A stretch of 64,000 bases of DNA from Tepidibacter mesophilus (GCF_002724055.1 NZ_BDQY01000006.1:54677-118676); one strand, 5' to 3'; counted from the stretch's first letter, positions 33,915 to 43,192 are shown. Numbers and translations: made by a program. Notes: generated by a model from the letters alone, not told the origin.

Positions 33915-35786
33915 TTACTGAATTTTATTAAAATCATGTTTACTTTTTTGTTTATATTCATACATTCTCTCATCAGCAGTTTTTATTAATTTATTATATT
34001 TATCTCCGTCATAAGGAAAATTAGCTATACCATAACTAAAACTACATATAATATCGTTTTCTTCAAATTTCACATTATGTACTTTAAAATAATCAATTAT
34101 ATCTTCAAATTTTCTAATAAGACTTTGTAAATCAATTTCAAAAAAAATACCTACAAACTCATCACCTCCAATTCTAGCTAATATATCTGAAGGCCCAATT
34201 CGTTTCCTCAATATAGATATAAATGTTCTAATAATCTCATCTCCTGCTAAATGTCCATAAGTATCATTTATAAGTTTTAATTCATTTAAATCAAATAGTA
34301 CAAATAAAAATTCTTCATTACATAGAATATACTTATTAATATATATATCTAGTATTTTTTCAAAATACCTTCTATTATAGACATTTGTTAATTTATCATA
34401 CCTAGATAAATATACAGTTTCTTCATAAAGTGTATGTTTCCCAATAGCTATGGAAATTTGATTTCTCATATATTCCATTAACTCTATATCAATTTCATCA
34501 AATGCATAATTATACTTACTATCTATACCTATTAAACCATATAATTGCCCGTTTATTATTATAGGCGAACTAATAGAGGACTTTACTTTAAAACACTCTT
34601 CATTTTCTAAAATATTTGGGCATTTTGTAGTAAACATCTCATCAAAATCATTAATAATAACTGTTTTATCTATTCTCCCCGAAGTCTTATGCCATATAAA
34701 TGAATCTTCTAATCTAAGGCTAAACTTTTCAGCATTTTTTTGCTTATATCCTATATGTGTAGCAATTTTTAGATTTTCATTATCATCCAATATTAAAATA
34801 GATCCAATATGTGCATTCTGTATAGATTCAATTACCTTATCTAATATTAAATTAAATAATTCTGTAATATTACTTGTTTCAGTTATAGAATAGCTTATTT
34901 CTAATATAGAATCCTTTATCTTTGATAATTTTTTTATTTTTTTTTCTGAATTCTTGCGTTCTGTTATATCTACCATGACCCCAACTATTCCTTTAACTTC
35001 TCCCTTATGGTTTATATATGGTGCTTTATTAAAAATCACATCATGTAATAACCCATCTTTACATTGAAACTGCGATTCGTATATATGTTTTTCTTTATTT
35101 TTAATTATATTAATGTCTACATTGCTATGAATCTCAGCAATTTCTCTGTTGATAATATCATGAATAGTATGTCCAATAATGTCTTCTTTTTTAATTCCTA
35201 AATACTCTATATGAGCAGTATTAGAATATTTGTATATACCGTTTTCATCTTTATAGAATATCGGACTTGGAATCGTGTCTATTAGCACTTCAAGAAATTC
35301 ATCATTTTCTTCAATCAACATTTCAGAGTTCTTACCCTGAGTAATATCCTTAACCATACCAATCATTTTAAACCTCTTTTTATTATCATTATATATGCAA
35401 ATAGAATTTACCCTTATCCATAGTTCTTCTCTATTTGAATTTATTATTTTATATTCCATATTTTTTTCTATTCCGTCTTCTATTGAATTTTTAATACATT
35501 TTATTACAAAATCTTTATAATCATCATGAACTAACGTCTCAATAAAAATATCTAAATCACCTTCATATTTTTGTTTATGTATAGAAACCATTTCACATAA
35601 TTTATAGGAAAGAAAAATTTTATTCAATTCATAATTCCATTCCCAAATACCTAAATGACATATTTCTTGAGCACATTTTAAAATTGCTTCTTTTTCTTTT
35701 AAAATAATTTCATTTTTATTTCCATTTTTAAAAATATTTAATTTTTTAGGATTAAATAAAGACTTAATCCAATTAAATAAAAACAT
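33915..35786 (-). CDS. PAS-PAS-GAF-GGDEF diguanylate cyclase
   Basis: A cytoplasmic sensor that would make cyclic di-GMP. Domains: PAS (about 35-150), PAS (165-278, LIDTIPSPIFYKDENG ... DITERK), GAF (about 300-445) and GGDEF (about 455-615, ARIGGDEFVGIF with GGDEF at 540-544). The active-site motif is intact. The inhibitory RxxD I-site five residues upstream is replaced by GPSD, so product feedback is probably lost. No transmembrane segment is present. It is a close paralogue of the next upstream gene. Confidence 0.9.
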   Translation of the reverse strand: MFLFNWIKSLFNPKKLNIFKNGNKNEIILKEKEAILKCAQEICHLGIWEWNYELNKIFLSYKLCEMVSIHKQKYEGDLDIFIETLVHDDYKDFVIKCIKNSIEDGIEKNMEYKIINSNREELWIRVNSICIYNDNKKRFKMIGMVKDITQGKNSEMLIEENDEFLEVLIDTIPSPIFYKDENGIYKYSNTAHIEYLGIKKEDIIGHTIHDIINREIAEIHSNVDINIIKNKEKHIYESQFQCKDGLLHDVIFNKAPYINHKGEVKGIVGVMVDITERKNSEKKIKKLSKIKDSILEISYSITETSNITELFNLILDKVIESIQNAHIGSILILDDNENLKIATHIGYKQKNAEKFSLRLEDSFIWHKTSGRIDKTVIINDFDEMFTTKCPNILENEECFKVKSSISSPIIINGQLYGLIGIDSKYNYAFDEIDIELMEYMRNQISIAIGKHTLYEETVYLSRYDKLTNVYNRRYFEKILDIYINKYILCNEEFLFVLFDLNELKLINDTYGHLAGDEIIRTFISILRKRIGPSDILARIGGDEFVGIFFEIDLQSLIRKFEDIIDYFKVHNVKFEENDIICSFSYGIANFPYDGDKYNKLIKTADERMYEYKQKSKHDFNKIQ

Positions 35787-35871
35787 TTATTTTCCCCCTC
35801 TATATGAAATTACCATTTTTTAATAAGTATATCAAATAATAAATATTATTGAAATATTTGTATTAATTTAA

Positions 35872-35910
35872 AAATAAAAGCGAATTCTTGCGAATCCGCT
35901 TTTATTTTTT
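35872..35910 (-). terminator. Terminator of the second GGDEF gene
   Basis: AAAATAAAAGCGAATTC pairs with GAATCCGCTTTTATTTT around a short loop, followed by T/A-rich sequence; directly after the gene's stop. Confidence 0.85.
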
Positions 35911-35917
35911 ATACTAA

Positions 35918-37444
35918 TTATATTTTGTTGTCTTTTAATCCATGTTTATACTTATACATACGTTCATCTGCAATTTTTATTAATTCCTTATAGTTATTAC
36001 TGTCCTTTGGGAATTCCGCTATACCGTAGCTGAAACTACAAGTAATATTATTTCCTTCAAATACTATTGGATTTTTTTTAAATAATTTAATTAAATCTTC
36101 AAACCTTTTAATTAAATTAGTAGAATTAGTTTTAAAAAATACTCCTGCAAATTCATCTCCTCCAAGCCTTACTAAAACATCTGAAGATCTAATACATTCA
36201 CTTAAGTTTTTAGCGAATGATTTAATCAATTCATCCCCTGCTAAATGCCCATAATTGTCATTTACAAACTTCAATTGATTTAAATCAAACACTACTAAAG
36301 AAAAATGTTCTATATATTGGGGAGATTTACGCATATATCCATCAAATAAATCTTCTAAATATCTTCTATTATAAACATTAGTTAACTTATCATATCTAGA
36401 TAAATAAAATACTTCTTCATATAACCTATATTTACTAATTGATATTTGTACTTGGTTTCTTATATATTCCATTATTTTTAAATCTGTATCATCAAAAACA
36501 TTGCTTTTGTTGCTATCAATATTTATAAATCCATATAATTCTTTATCTATAATTATAGGTGAAGAAATAATAGATTTTATTTTAAATTCTTGATTTATTG
36601 CTAAAAGATTAATTTTCGTTATTTTATCAACATCATTAATAATTATCGTTTCATATATATTTCCATTTGTTTTATTCCATATAATTGAATCATTAAGCTT
36701 AATACTAAATTTTTTAGATTGTTCGATTTCATATCCTCTAGATGCAGCAATTTTCAAATTTTTATTATCATCTAAAATTAATACCGATCCTACATTTGCA
36801 TTTTCAATAGAATCAATTGCCTTTTGCAATATTAAATCAAATAAATCATTAATATCATTTACTCCAATAATAGAATAACTTATTTCAAGCATAGCTTCCT
36901 TTATCTTTAGTAATTTATTTATTCTTTTTTGGTCTTTTTTGCGTTCAGTAATATCAATTATAGAACAAACAATACCTTTAACCTCTTCTTTTTCATTTTT
37001 AATAACATCTTTATTAAGAATGACATCTCTAATTGAACCATCTTTATGTTTAAGTTTACCCTCATAAGTTTGTTTACCTTTATTTTTTATCAACTCATTA
37101 TCATATCTATAATAAATTTCTGCAAATTCTTTTGGATTAATGTCATAAGTAGTATTTCCTATAATTTCTTCTTCCTTTAATCCTAAAAATTCAGTAAAAG
37201 CTGTATTACAATATTTAAAAACTCCGTTTTCATCTTTATAAAATATTGGATTAGGAATAGTATCTATAAAGTTTTGAAGAAATTTAAAGTTTTCTTTCAT
37301 CTTTATTGTTTCTCTCAATTTTGAGCAAAGTTCTATTTTTTCTGGTACTTGTTTTATATCTTTATTTTTATTGATTTTTTTATCATATAATTTATCTAAT
37401 TTACTTAATTTAAATAAAGATCGAAAGAAATTATATAGAGACAT
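35918..37444 (-). CDS. PAS-GAF-GGDEF diguanylate cyclase
   Basis: Paralogue of the gene downstream, with one PAS fewer. Domains in the 508-aa product: PAS (about 62-175), GAF (about 195-340), GGDEF (about 350-500, LVRLGGDEFAGVF with GGDEF at 428-432). Here the I-site is intact (RSSD), so product inhibition by cyclic di-GMP is expected. ATG at 37444 follows AAAGGAT at good spacing; the ATG at 37480 lacks a ribosome binding site. Sequences between the two paralogues match through PAS, GAF and GGDEF, which points to a tandem duplication. Cytoplasmic, no membrane helix. Confidence 0.9.
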   Translation of the reverse strand: MSLYNFFRSLFKLSKLDKLYDKKINKNKDIKQVPEKIELCSKLRETIKMKENFKFLQNFIDTIPNPIFYKDENGVFKYCNTAFTEFLGLKEEEIIGNTTYDINPKEFAEIYYRYDNELIKNKGKQTYEGKLKHKDGSIRDVILNKDVIKNEKEEVKGIVCSIIDITERKKDQKRINKLLKIKEAMLEISYSIIGVNDINDLFDLILQKAIDSIENANVGSVLILDDNKNLKIAASRGYEIEQSKKFSIKLNDSIIWNKTNGNIYETIIINDVDKITKINLLAINQEFKIKSIISSPIIIDKELYGFINIDSNKSNVFDDTDLKIMEYIRNQVQISISKYRLYEEVFYLSRYDKLTNVYNRRYLEDLFDGYMRKSPQYIEHFSLVVFDLNQLKFVNDNYGHLAGDELIKSFAKNLSECIRSSDVLVRLGGDEFAGVFFKTNSTNLIKRFEDLIKLFKKNPIVFEGNNITCSFSYGIAEFPKDSNNYKELIKIADERMYKYKHGLKDNKI

Positions 37445-37687
37445 ATTTAATTTATCCTTTCTGTATATTTTGTAAAACATGAAAACAAGTTATGTATTTA
37501 TATTAAATTAAACCTATTTAAATTAAAAAATTTCTGTTTTTAATATTATATCATAATATTTTTTTAAAGCATTGTAATATTTTTTATATTTTTGTCTTTT
37601 TTTGTCTCTTAAAATATATATTTAATTTTCGTTTGATTTTTCATATTAAAATCAAAAGTTTAATGTACAATAATTTCTAATATAGCT

Positions 37688-37711
37688 TTCGTATTATTGG
37701 TTAAATTAATA
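37688..37711 (+). promoter_or_regulatory. Element shared with the 22.9 kb tiny gene, copy 2
   Basis: TTCGTATT followed by ATTGGTTAAATTAATA. The last 16 bases equal those at 22896-22911. It ends 27 bases before the ATG, as in copy 1. GGTTAAATT again fits a sigma-F-type -10 with ATATA 14 bases upstream. Confidence 0.5.
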
Positions 37712-37737
37712 CTAAGTAAGATTAAAGGAGGATTTAT

Positions 37738-37905
37738 ATGATTAAAAATAAGAAAACTCGCAAAATATCAGATTCTCAAGCAACAAAAAATTTTCATCAA
37801 ATAGATTTAGAAATGGGTAATGAATTGACTCTACCAAATAATTTAAATCGACATACTATCGGCTCTACTAAACCTTATGAAAAGAAAAATGATAATAATA
37901 AATAA
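37738..37905 (+). CDS. Tiny basic protein (55 aa), paralogue of the 50-aa protein at 22.9 kb
   Basis: Hydrophilic and lysine/asparagine-rich, with AAAGGAGGA 6 bases before the ATG. Centrally EMGNELTLPNNLNRHTIGS aligns with EFADELNIPNALHPKQTGS of the 50-aa protein, and both begin with an M-x-KN-x-K pattern. Same upstream element at the same distance. A terminator follows the stop by 14 bases. Function unknown; a forespore role is inferred from the possible sigma-F-like promoter and the composition. Confidence 0.72.
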   Translation: MIKNKKTRKISDSQATKNFHQIDLEMGNELTLPNNLNRHTIGSTKPYEKKNDNNK

Positions 37906-37918
37906 CTATTAAAAAAAG

Positions 37919-37952
37919 ATAAATTAGGGTAGTTAAACTACCCTAATTTATC
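37919..37952. terminator. Bidirectional terminator
   Basis: A perfect 15-bp stem GATAAATTAGGGTAG / CTACCCTAATTTATC with a 4-base loop. It reaches 15 bases into the 3' end of the peptidase gene, which converges with the 55-aa gene. Confidence 0.85.
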
Positions 37953-38795
37953 TGCAACTTTATTAATAAGCTCTTTAACATACTCACTTTTATATTCGTT
38001 ATTATTAATCCAATAATCTGAACTATTTATTATATTTTTATTAGCTAACTTATTTACCGAAGCTATGAATTCACTGTCAATATTATTTGCTTCTATATAT
38101 TTTGCAAATTTAATAATAAGTTCTATTACATATTCAGACTTATATATTGAGCTATTAATCCAATAATCTGGTGAATCTATCACTTTTTTATTTCTTAATT
38201 CATTTAATATATTTTCAAGTTCATTTTCTGGTTTATTAATTCCTAAATACTGAGAAAAATTATATATAAGTTTTTTTACATATTCACTTTTATATTCTTT
38301 ATTATCTATCCAATAATTTGGGGTAGTTATAATATTTGCTTGTGATAACTTAATTATTGAATTATTAAATTCTAAATTTAATTGAGATATAGGTCTTTTC
38401 CCTTGTAACAAATCTTTTATATTAAGACCTCCTGTCCATTGAAAATGAGGCATATCTTTAAAGCTTTTGAAATCTCCTCCCCACTCAAGACCTATATTTT
38501 TACCTAATTGCCCCATTTTTTCATACAAGTCTATTCTATCCCACTGTGCCTTTTTATTTATAATAGGTACACAATCAAATGCTAATCCATAATTATGATA
38601 CGAATACCCTCCTCTTGCATTAGTAACTTTATTCCCAGGAGCACTTCTACCTTGTTCATATAATTTATTTTGTTCTTCTTTACTTCTAAACGTACTATAT
38701 ATCAAAACATCTATACCCTGCTTTTTACATTCTTTAATAAATTTTTCGGCTAAATATTTGACATATGGATGTAAGTCCTCTAAATTTTTACTCAT
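37938..38795 (-). CDS. Endolysin-like D-Ala/L-Ala-D-Glu peptidase (M15) with three 50-residue repeats
   Basis: A zinc peptidase of 285 aa resembling phage lysins of the Ply500/CwlK kind. The N-terminal catalytic domain (about 1-125) has the M15 zinc set His67 and Asp74 (SYHNYGLAFD) and His117 (MPHFQW). The rest is three repeats with an exact 50-residue period, with NYWID, DYWIN and DYWIN at 160-164, 210-214 and 260-264, each followed by a YKSEYV segment. They probably bind the wall. No signal peptide. No prophage, holin or terminase is nearby, so it may act at mother-cell lysis or be a phage remnant. Confidence 0.85.
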   Translation of the reverse strand: MSKNLEDLHPYVKYLAEKFIKECKKQGIDVLIYSTFRSKEEQNKLYEQGRSAPGNKVTNARGGYSYHNYGLAFDCVPIINKKAQWDRIDLYEKMGQLGKNIGLEWGGDFKSFKDMPHFQWTGGLNIKDLLQGKRPISQLNLEFNNSIIKLSQANIITTPNYWIDNKEYKSEYVKKLIYNFSQYLGINKPENELENILNELRNKKVIDSPDYWINSSIYKSEYVIELIIKFAKYIEANNIDSEFIASVNKLANKNIINSSDYWINNNEYKSEYVKELINKVADKLG

Positions 38796-38870
38796 TTTGT
38801 CCCTCCTTGCTATTATAATCTATATGCCTATAATAATATATGCAGATCATTATATATTTGTTTATAACAC

Positions 38871-38900
38871 AAAAACACACTCCCTTTGTGAGTGTGTTTT
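38871..38900 (-). terminator. Terminator of the Cof-type HAD gene
   Basis: An 11-bp stem AAAACACACTC / GAGTGTGTTTT with a 7-base loop just after the gene's stop. Confidence 0.85.
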
Positions 38901-38918
38901 GCATTCCTTCTTTATTTT

Positions 38919-39722
38919 CTATAAAAACAAACCTTCTATATACTTTGCAACTCCGTCCTCATTATTAGTCTTTATAATATCATTATCAGGAAGAGCTTTT
39001 TTTAAATTTTCATCAGCATTTCCCATTACTAACCCTTTTCCAACACTGCTTAGCATTTCAAAATCATTAAATCCATCTCCAAATGCTATAACTTCATTAG
39101 ATGATATTCCATAATCTTTTAATATTTCTTCTAAAGCAGCTCCCTTTGATACTCCTTTGGCCATTACCTCAAGACATATAGGTAGGGAAAATGTAGCATG
39201 TACATAATCAGAAAACTTTGATTCAATTTCTTCTTTAACTAACTTCAACTTATTTCCATCATTACATATAAAAAAGAATTTTATACACTCATATGAATCT
39301 AAATTTTTAAAGTCAACCATTTTATACATAAAACTAGACTCATCATTAAAATCACCCAGCCATTCATTTTCTTTTTCTACAAGCCAATGATCTTCTTGAT
39401 AAACATTTACATGAATATCCTCATCAAATTTCATTTTTAATATAGATTTAGATATTTCAGAATCTATATTATGGCACAATAATTTTTCATTTTTAAAGTT
39501 ATGTGCTCTTGAACCATTAGAAGTTATTAGTACCGTATCCAAATTAAGCTGTTCCTTAATATGTGATGCATCCTTATGATGTCTTCCTGTTGCTATAAAA
39601 AATTTTATTCCTTTCTTTACAACCTTCTCAATTACACTCTTAGTATATTCACTAACTCTATGATTACTATTAAGGAGTGTTCCATCTAAATCTGAAATTA
39701 TTGCTTTATATCCCACCTTCAA
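38919..39722 (-). CDS. Cof-type HAD-IIB family hydrolase
   Basis: A sugar-phosphate- or cofactor-type phosphatase of 267 aa. HAD motif I is AIISDLDGTLLNSNH with both aspartates. The IIB cap follows. Motif III/IV is VIAFGDGFNDFEMLSSVG with the metal-binding aspartates, then GLVMGNADENLK. The substrate is not identifiable; family members act on FMN, sugar phosphates or PLP. Single gene, AGGAGG before the ATG. Confidence 0.92.
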   Translation of the reverse strand: MKVGYKAIISDLDGTLLNSNHRVSEYTKSVIEKVVKKGIKFFIATGRHHKDASHIKEQLNLDTVLITSNGSRAHNFKNEKLLCHNIDSEISKSILKMKFDEDIHVNVYQEDHWLVEKENEWLGDFNDESSFMYKMVDFKNLDSYECIKFFFICNDGNKLKLVKEEIESKFSDYVHATFSLPICLEVMAKGVSKGAALEEILKDYGISSNEVIAFGDGFNDFEMLSSVGKGLVMGNADENLKKALPDNDIIKTNNEDGVAKYIEGLFL

Positions 39723-39752
39723 ATCCTCCTTTAAATATTAATTTAATTCAAA

Positions 39753-40061
39753 TTATATCACTAGTATTACAATGAAAACAATAAAATTAATCATATATGT
39801 CAACTTTATATTTTTGTGATTTTTAATATTTATAGTACTTATATACCCACTTAATATATAAGCTGTCAATACACACACTATTCTCAGAATATCCTCATTT
39901 AAATTTATATATTTTTCAAATATGCTAACATCAAGATAATAAATAGAATATATACTCAGATACAAAGTAACAGAAAGACCCGGTATCATTTTATTTAAAT
40001 AATTAATATTATTTCCTGCACTATTTTTTTTGTTATTTCTCCTTTTAGTCTTTCCAAACAT
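39753..40061 (-). CDS. Small membrane protein (102 aa), unknown
   Basis: A basic N-terminus (KTKRRNNKKN) is followed by three predicted membrane segments at about 28-46, 59-77 and 88-102; the last one ends the protein. No conserved catalytic motif or family recognised. A weak Shine-Dalgarno lies upstream. A TGTCGAA sequence matching the Spo0A box lies 48 bases before the ATG (40109-40115), which may be chance. It lies between a GIY-YIG gene behind the dispersed repeat and the Cof gene. Confidence 0.65.
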   Translation of the reverse strand: MFGKTKRRNNKKNSAGNNINYLNKMIPGLSVTLYLSIYSIYYLDVSIFEKYINLNEDILRIVCVLTAYILSGYISTINIKNHKNIKLTYMINFIVFIVILVI

Positions 40062-40126
40062 TTATATAACCCCATCTTTTATATTCTTATCTATATAATA
40101 ACATATTTGTCGAAAACAAAAAAACA

Positions 40127-40240
40127 AAATTCGCTTCATGCTATCGTATGGCTCATGTCGCCAACGAGTCCTAACGGGCTCCATTACTCAAAATAGTTGA
40201 TAACTTTATTCACTTATTGATATTATGCATAAATTGAGAA
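40127..40240 (+). repeat. Dispersed hairpin-rich repeat, copy 2
   Basis: Aligns with 9971-10095. The core keeps ATTCGCTTCATGCTA, TGGCTCATGTCGCCAACGAG and GGGCTC. Its first stem is CATGC-TATC-GTATG and its second GAGTCC-TAAC-GGGCTC. Base changes against copy 1 keep both stems paired when read as a plus-strand RNA (through G-U pairs), but not as a minus-strand one. It lies between two minus-strand genes. Confidence 0.7.
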
Positions 40241-40247
40241 TATTATA

Positions 40248-40514
40248 TTATCCTTCTATCAATTGTATTTTTTCTTTTCTTGTCATTTGTTTTATTTTGT
40301 ATTCTCTCTTTAAAGCTTCACTTTTTAAATCATATTCTTCATAATAACGTAATTTAACAGGAAGCCTACATCTTGTATACTTAGCTCCTTTACCCTTATT
40401 ATGTGTATTTATTCTTTTATCCAAATTATTAGTGTATCCAGTATAAAAAGTTCCATCACTACACTCTATTATATAAACATAATTAATAGTCCTACTATCC
40501 TCATTAGATTTCAT
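40248..40514 (-). CDS. GIY-YIG nuclease family protein (YhbQ/YazA type)
   Basis: A small stand-alone GIY-YIG domain of 88 aa. The two tyrosines and the glycine are in YVYIIECSDGTFYTGYT, with the Arg of the family in LDKRINTHN and the metal-binding Glu in SEALKREYKIK. ATG at 40514 follows GGGGG; an upstream ATG at 40535 would add 7 residues. Members of this UPF0213-like group have little proven activity. Confidence 0.9.
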   Translation of the reverse strand: MKSNEDSRTINYVYIIECSDGTFYTGYTNNLDKRINTHNKGKGAKYTRCRLPVKLRYYEEYDLKSEALKREYKIKQMTRKEKIQLIEG

Positions 40515-40717
40515 AAAAAATCCCCCTAAATTCATAGCTACAAATTCGCAACCACTGCATTTCTAGATATATTATACACAAAAAATAGTACTAATGCTTT
40601 ACAATACAAATACTTGAGTATTATAATTTCATATATAGCAAAAAAATCCGTATTATGGTATCGAAGATACTCATATTAGGATATAATATATTCATAAAAG
40701 AAAAAAGGAGATACAAA

Positions 40718-41884
40718 ATGCAAAATAAATTTGAACAGTTTAATTTACACGAATTCATAGTAGACAACCTTACTAAATCTAATATAATGGAGCCAACTAA
40801 GGTACAAATTGATACAATTCCTATAACGTTAGAAGGTAATGATGTAATAGGAAAAGCTAGAACAGGTACAGGTAAAACTTTATCTTATTTAATCCCTATG
40901 GTACAAAAAATAGACCCAAATAAAAATGATTTACAAATGCTAGTATTAGCACCTAGTAAAGAATTAAGTATTCAAATACAAAAAGAAGCGGAAAGAATAA
41001 CTCAAAATTCAGATATAAGAACTTTTTGCATAGTAGAAGGTATGAATATTGAAAAACAAATAGAAAGACTAAAACAAAAACCACATTTGATAGTAGCAAC
41101 GCCAGGAAGACTGCTTCATCTTATAAGTCTTAAAAAAATAAAAATGCACAATATAAATACAATAGCTTTAGATGAAGTTGATCAAATACTTGAAAAAGGA
41201 TTTATATCAAAAGTTCAAGGTATAATAAAAACAACTTTAAAAGATAGACAACTACTAAGCTTTTCTGCAACTATATCCGAACAATCTAATGATATACTGA
41301 ACAAGCTTATGAAAAATCCTAAATTTATTAACCTAGATCATATTAAACCTATACCTACAAAAATTAAGCACCAATATATAATAAGTACTTCTCCTAGAAA
41401 AACGGATACCTTAGTCGAAATACTAAATACTATAAGACCTTCAAAATCCTTAGTTTTTATAAATAAAAACGAAAATGTAGATAGGTTCGTAAAAGATCTT
41501 CACAAGCAAGGTTATTCAGTTGGAGGTATTCAAACTAGAACTAAAAACCAAGATAGACAACATTTATTATCATCTTTTCAAAAAGGGAAACTTAAAATAC
41601 TAGTGACTACAGATTTATTTACTAGAGGAATGGATTTTCAAAATGTAACTCATATATTCAATATGGATTTGCCACTTGATAAAGTAGATTATTTACACCG
41701 TGCAGGTCGTACAGGCAGAATGAATAAAGACGGTGTTGTAATAAATATAGTTAGAGATAGAGAAAAGTTCATAATGTACAAAATGATGAAGCAGCTAAAC
41801 ATAAGCCAAGAAGCTATAACTATTTCAAATAATAAAATAGTTCTTGTTGACAATATAATCAACAGAAAAAAAAGGAGATACTAA
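40718..41884 (+). CDS. DEAD-box-like RNA helicase with DEVD motif
   Basis: An ATP-dependent RNA helicase of 388 aa. The Q-motif region (FNLHEFIVDNLTKSNIMEP), Walker A ARTGTGKT, motif Ib TPGRLLH, motif III SAT and motif VI HRAGRTGRM are in place. Motif II reads DEVD in ALDEVDQI instead of DEAD. ATG at 40718 follows AAAAAGGAG and is preferred over the ATG at 40655, which lacks a ribosome binding site. A probable role in RNA unwinding at low temperature or in ribosome assembly is inferred. Single gene with its own terminator. Confidence 0.9.
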   Translation: MQNKFEQFNLHEFIVDNLTKSNIMEPTKVQIDTIPITLEGNDVIGKARTGTGKTLSYLIPMVQKIDPNKNDLQMLVLAPSKELSIQIQKEAERITQNSDIRTFCIVEGMNIEKQIERLKQKPHLIVATPGRLLHLISLKKIKMHNINTIALDEVDQILEKGFISKVQGIIKTTLKDRQLLSFSATISEQSNDILNKLMKNPKFINLDHIKPIPTKIKHQYIISTSPRKTDTLVEILNTIRPSKSLVFINKNENVDRFVKDLHKQGYSVGGIQTRTKNQDRQHLLSSFQKGKLKILVTTDLFTRGMDFQNVTHIFNMDLPLDKVDYLHRAGRTGRMNKDGVVINIVRDREKFIMYKMMKQLNISQEAITISNNKIVLVDNIINRKKRRY

Positions 41885-41899
41885 CTATTTGTCAATCAC

Positions 41900-41923
41900 A
41901 AAAGGAGCCTATGGCTCCTTTTT
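41900..41923 (+). terminator. Terminator of the helicase gene
   Basis: A 10-bp stem AAAAGGAGCC / GGCTCCTTTT with a 3-base loop and T tail, 15 bases after the stop. Confidence 0.9.
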
Positions 41924-42060
41924 AACATCTTTTTTAGTAAGAAAGATTATAAACTCAACACTAAGCATATTACTGCTTAAAGTGATTCATCTTTAGTTAT
42001 TACTACATATTAATTTTATGCCTCAAAACTAATTTTAATTCATAATAAAGGAGTTTTTTC

Positions 42061-42585
42061 ATGAGATTATTAAAAAAAATGATTCATAAAGATATAAAAG
42101 AAATTAAAGGCAATATATTCGAAAGAAAAGCAGCACGAGCAATAATACTAAATGAAAATAAAATACTTTTGATGTACACTAAAAGATACGATGACTACAG
42201 CTTTCCTGGTGGAGGAGTTGAATCTAATGAAGACTTAACTGAAGGGCTTAAGCGAGAATTGACTGAAGAAACAGGTGCTAAAAACATTGAGATTATAAAA
42301 GAATTTGGCATATTTGACGAATACAGACCTACTCACTATGAAGGATATGACCTTATGCACATGACATCCTATTTTTATGTTTGTAAAATCGCTAAAGAAC
42401 TAGGAGAACCCAACTTAGAGGATTATGAAATCTCAAACGGCATGACTACAATATGGATAGATATAGAAGAAGCAATAAATCACAATACTAAATTAATTCA
42501 AACTAAAGATTCTAAAATGGGTCTTTCTGTTGAAAGAGAAACATTCATGCTTAATTTAATTAAAAATGAGTTAATTGACAAATAG
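42061..42585 (+). CDS. NUDIX hydrolase
   Basis: Hydrolyses a nucleoside diphosphate linked to another group. The Nudix box is complete: GGGVESNEDLTEGLKRELTE then ETGA (G-x5-E-x7-RE-x2-EE-x-G). The 174-aa protein has flanking strands typical of the fold, including an N-terminal RAARAIILNENKILLMYTK. Substrate unknown. AAAGGAG precedes the ATG. A bidirectional terminator overlaps its 3' end. Confidence 0.9.
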   Translation: MRLLKKMIHKDIKEIKGNIFERKAARAIILNENKILLMYTKRYDDYSFPGGGVESNEDLTEGLKRELTEETGAKNIEIIKEFGIFDEYRPTHYEGYDLMHMTSYFYVCKIAKELGEPNLEDYEISNGMTTIWIDIEEAINHNTKLIQTKDSKMGLSVERETFMLNLIKNELIDK

Positions 42586-42610
42586 GGACTTAAATTAAGT
42601 CCCTATTTGT
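42578..42610. terminator. Bidirectional terminator
   Basis: A perfect 15-bp stem ACAAATAGGGACTTA / TAAGTCCCTATTTGT with a 3-base loop, between the converging NUDIX and MerR genes; it overlaps the NUDIX stop codon. Confidence 0.85.
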
Positions 42611-43161
42611 TATCCAAATACTTTACTAAAAAATCCTTTCTTACTTTCCTTTCTATTATTTGCTAGATACAACATAAGCTTTTGGTTTTCTACTCTAACC
42701 TGCTTTCTAACCTTATTGCTTATCTCATCTCTTAAGTTCATACTTATATTATCAAGTTTTTCACTAATTTCATTGCCAAGATCTTCTTTTAATTTTTGTT
42801 CTCTTTCAATAACAATATCTCCTATTGCCTCTCCCATAATACTTTTGAAATTCTCAGCCATAGTTTTTTGAATATCACCAATAGATTCTAATGGATTAGC
42901 TTCAATTAACGTAGCTGCACATTCTTCATTAGATTTGTCAAAACTGCAATTATTTATATATTCCTTTATAAAATTTGTTCCCATCCCCTGTTGTTTATAT
43001 TTTTTTATATTTTTTATCAACTCAATGTCATAATCCGTATAATTTCTATTCCCCTTATCATCTCTATACACTTTAAGTTCAAATACTTTTTCCCAATCTC
43101 TTAAAGTTTTTTTATTTAATCCTATATTTTTTGATACCTCACTAATTGTATATAATTTCAT
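42610..43161 (-). CDS. MerR family transcriptional regulator
   Basis: A helix-turn-helix regulator of 183 aa. The N-terminal DNA-binding domain is YTISEVSKNIGLNKKTLRDW with the wing reading NRNYTDYDIELIKNIK. A long helical, charged region (about 80-165) could dimerise, and the short C-terminal tail is basic. There are no cysteine ligand motifs typical of metal-sensing MerR members, so the signal is unknown. Single gene; the weak start of a repeat lies upstream. Confidence 0.85.
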   Translation of the reverse strand: MKLYTISEVSKNIGLNKKTLRDWEKVFELKVYRDDKGNRNYTDYDIELIKNIKKYKQQGMGTNFIKEYINNCSFDKSNEECAATLIEANPLESIGDIQKTMAENFKSIMGEAIGDIVIEREQKLKEDLGNEISEKLDNISMNLRDEISNKVRKQVRVENQKLMLYLANNRKESKKGFFSKVFG

Positions 43162-43192
43162 AAATATCCCCCCTACAAAAATTACATATATT

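Noticed and set aside
40109..40115. TGTCGAA resembling a Spo0A box before the 102-aa membrane protein gene
   Set aside because: A seven-base match is expected by chance in 64 kb; another lies at 2389 without a likely target.
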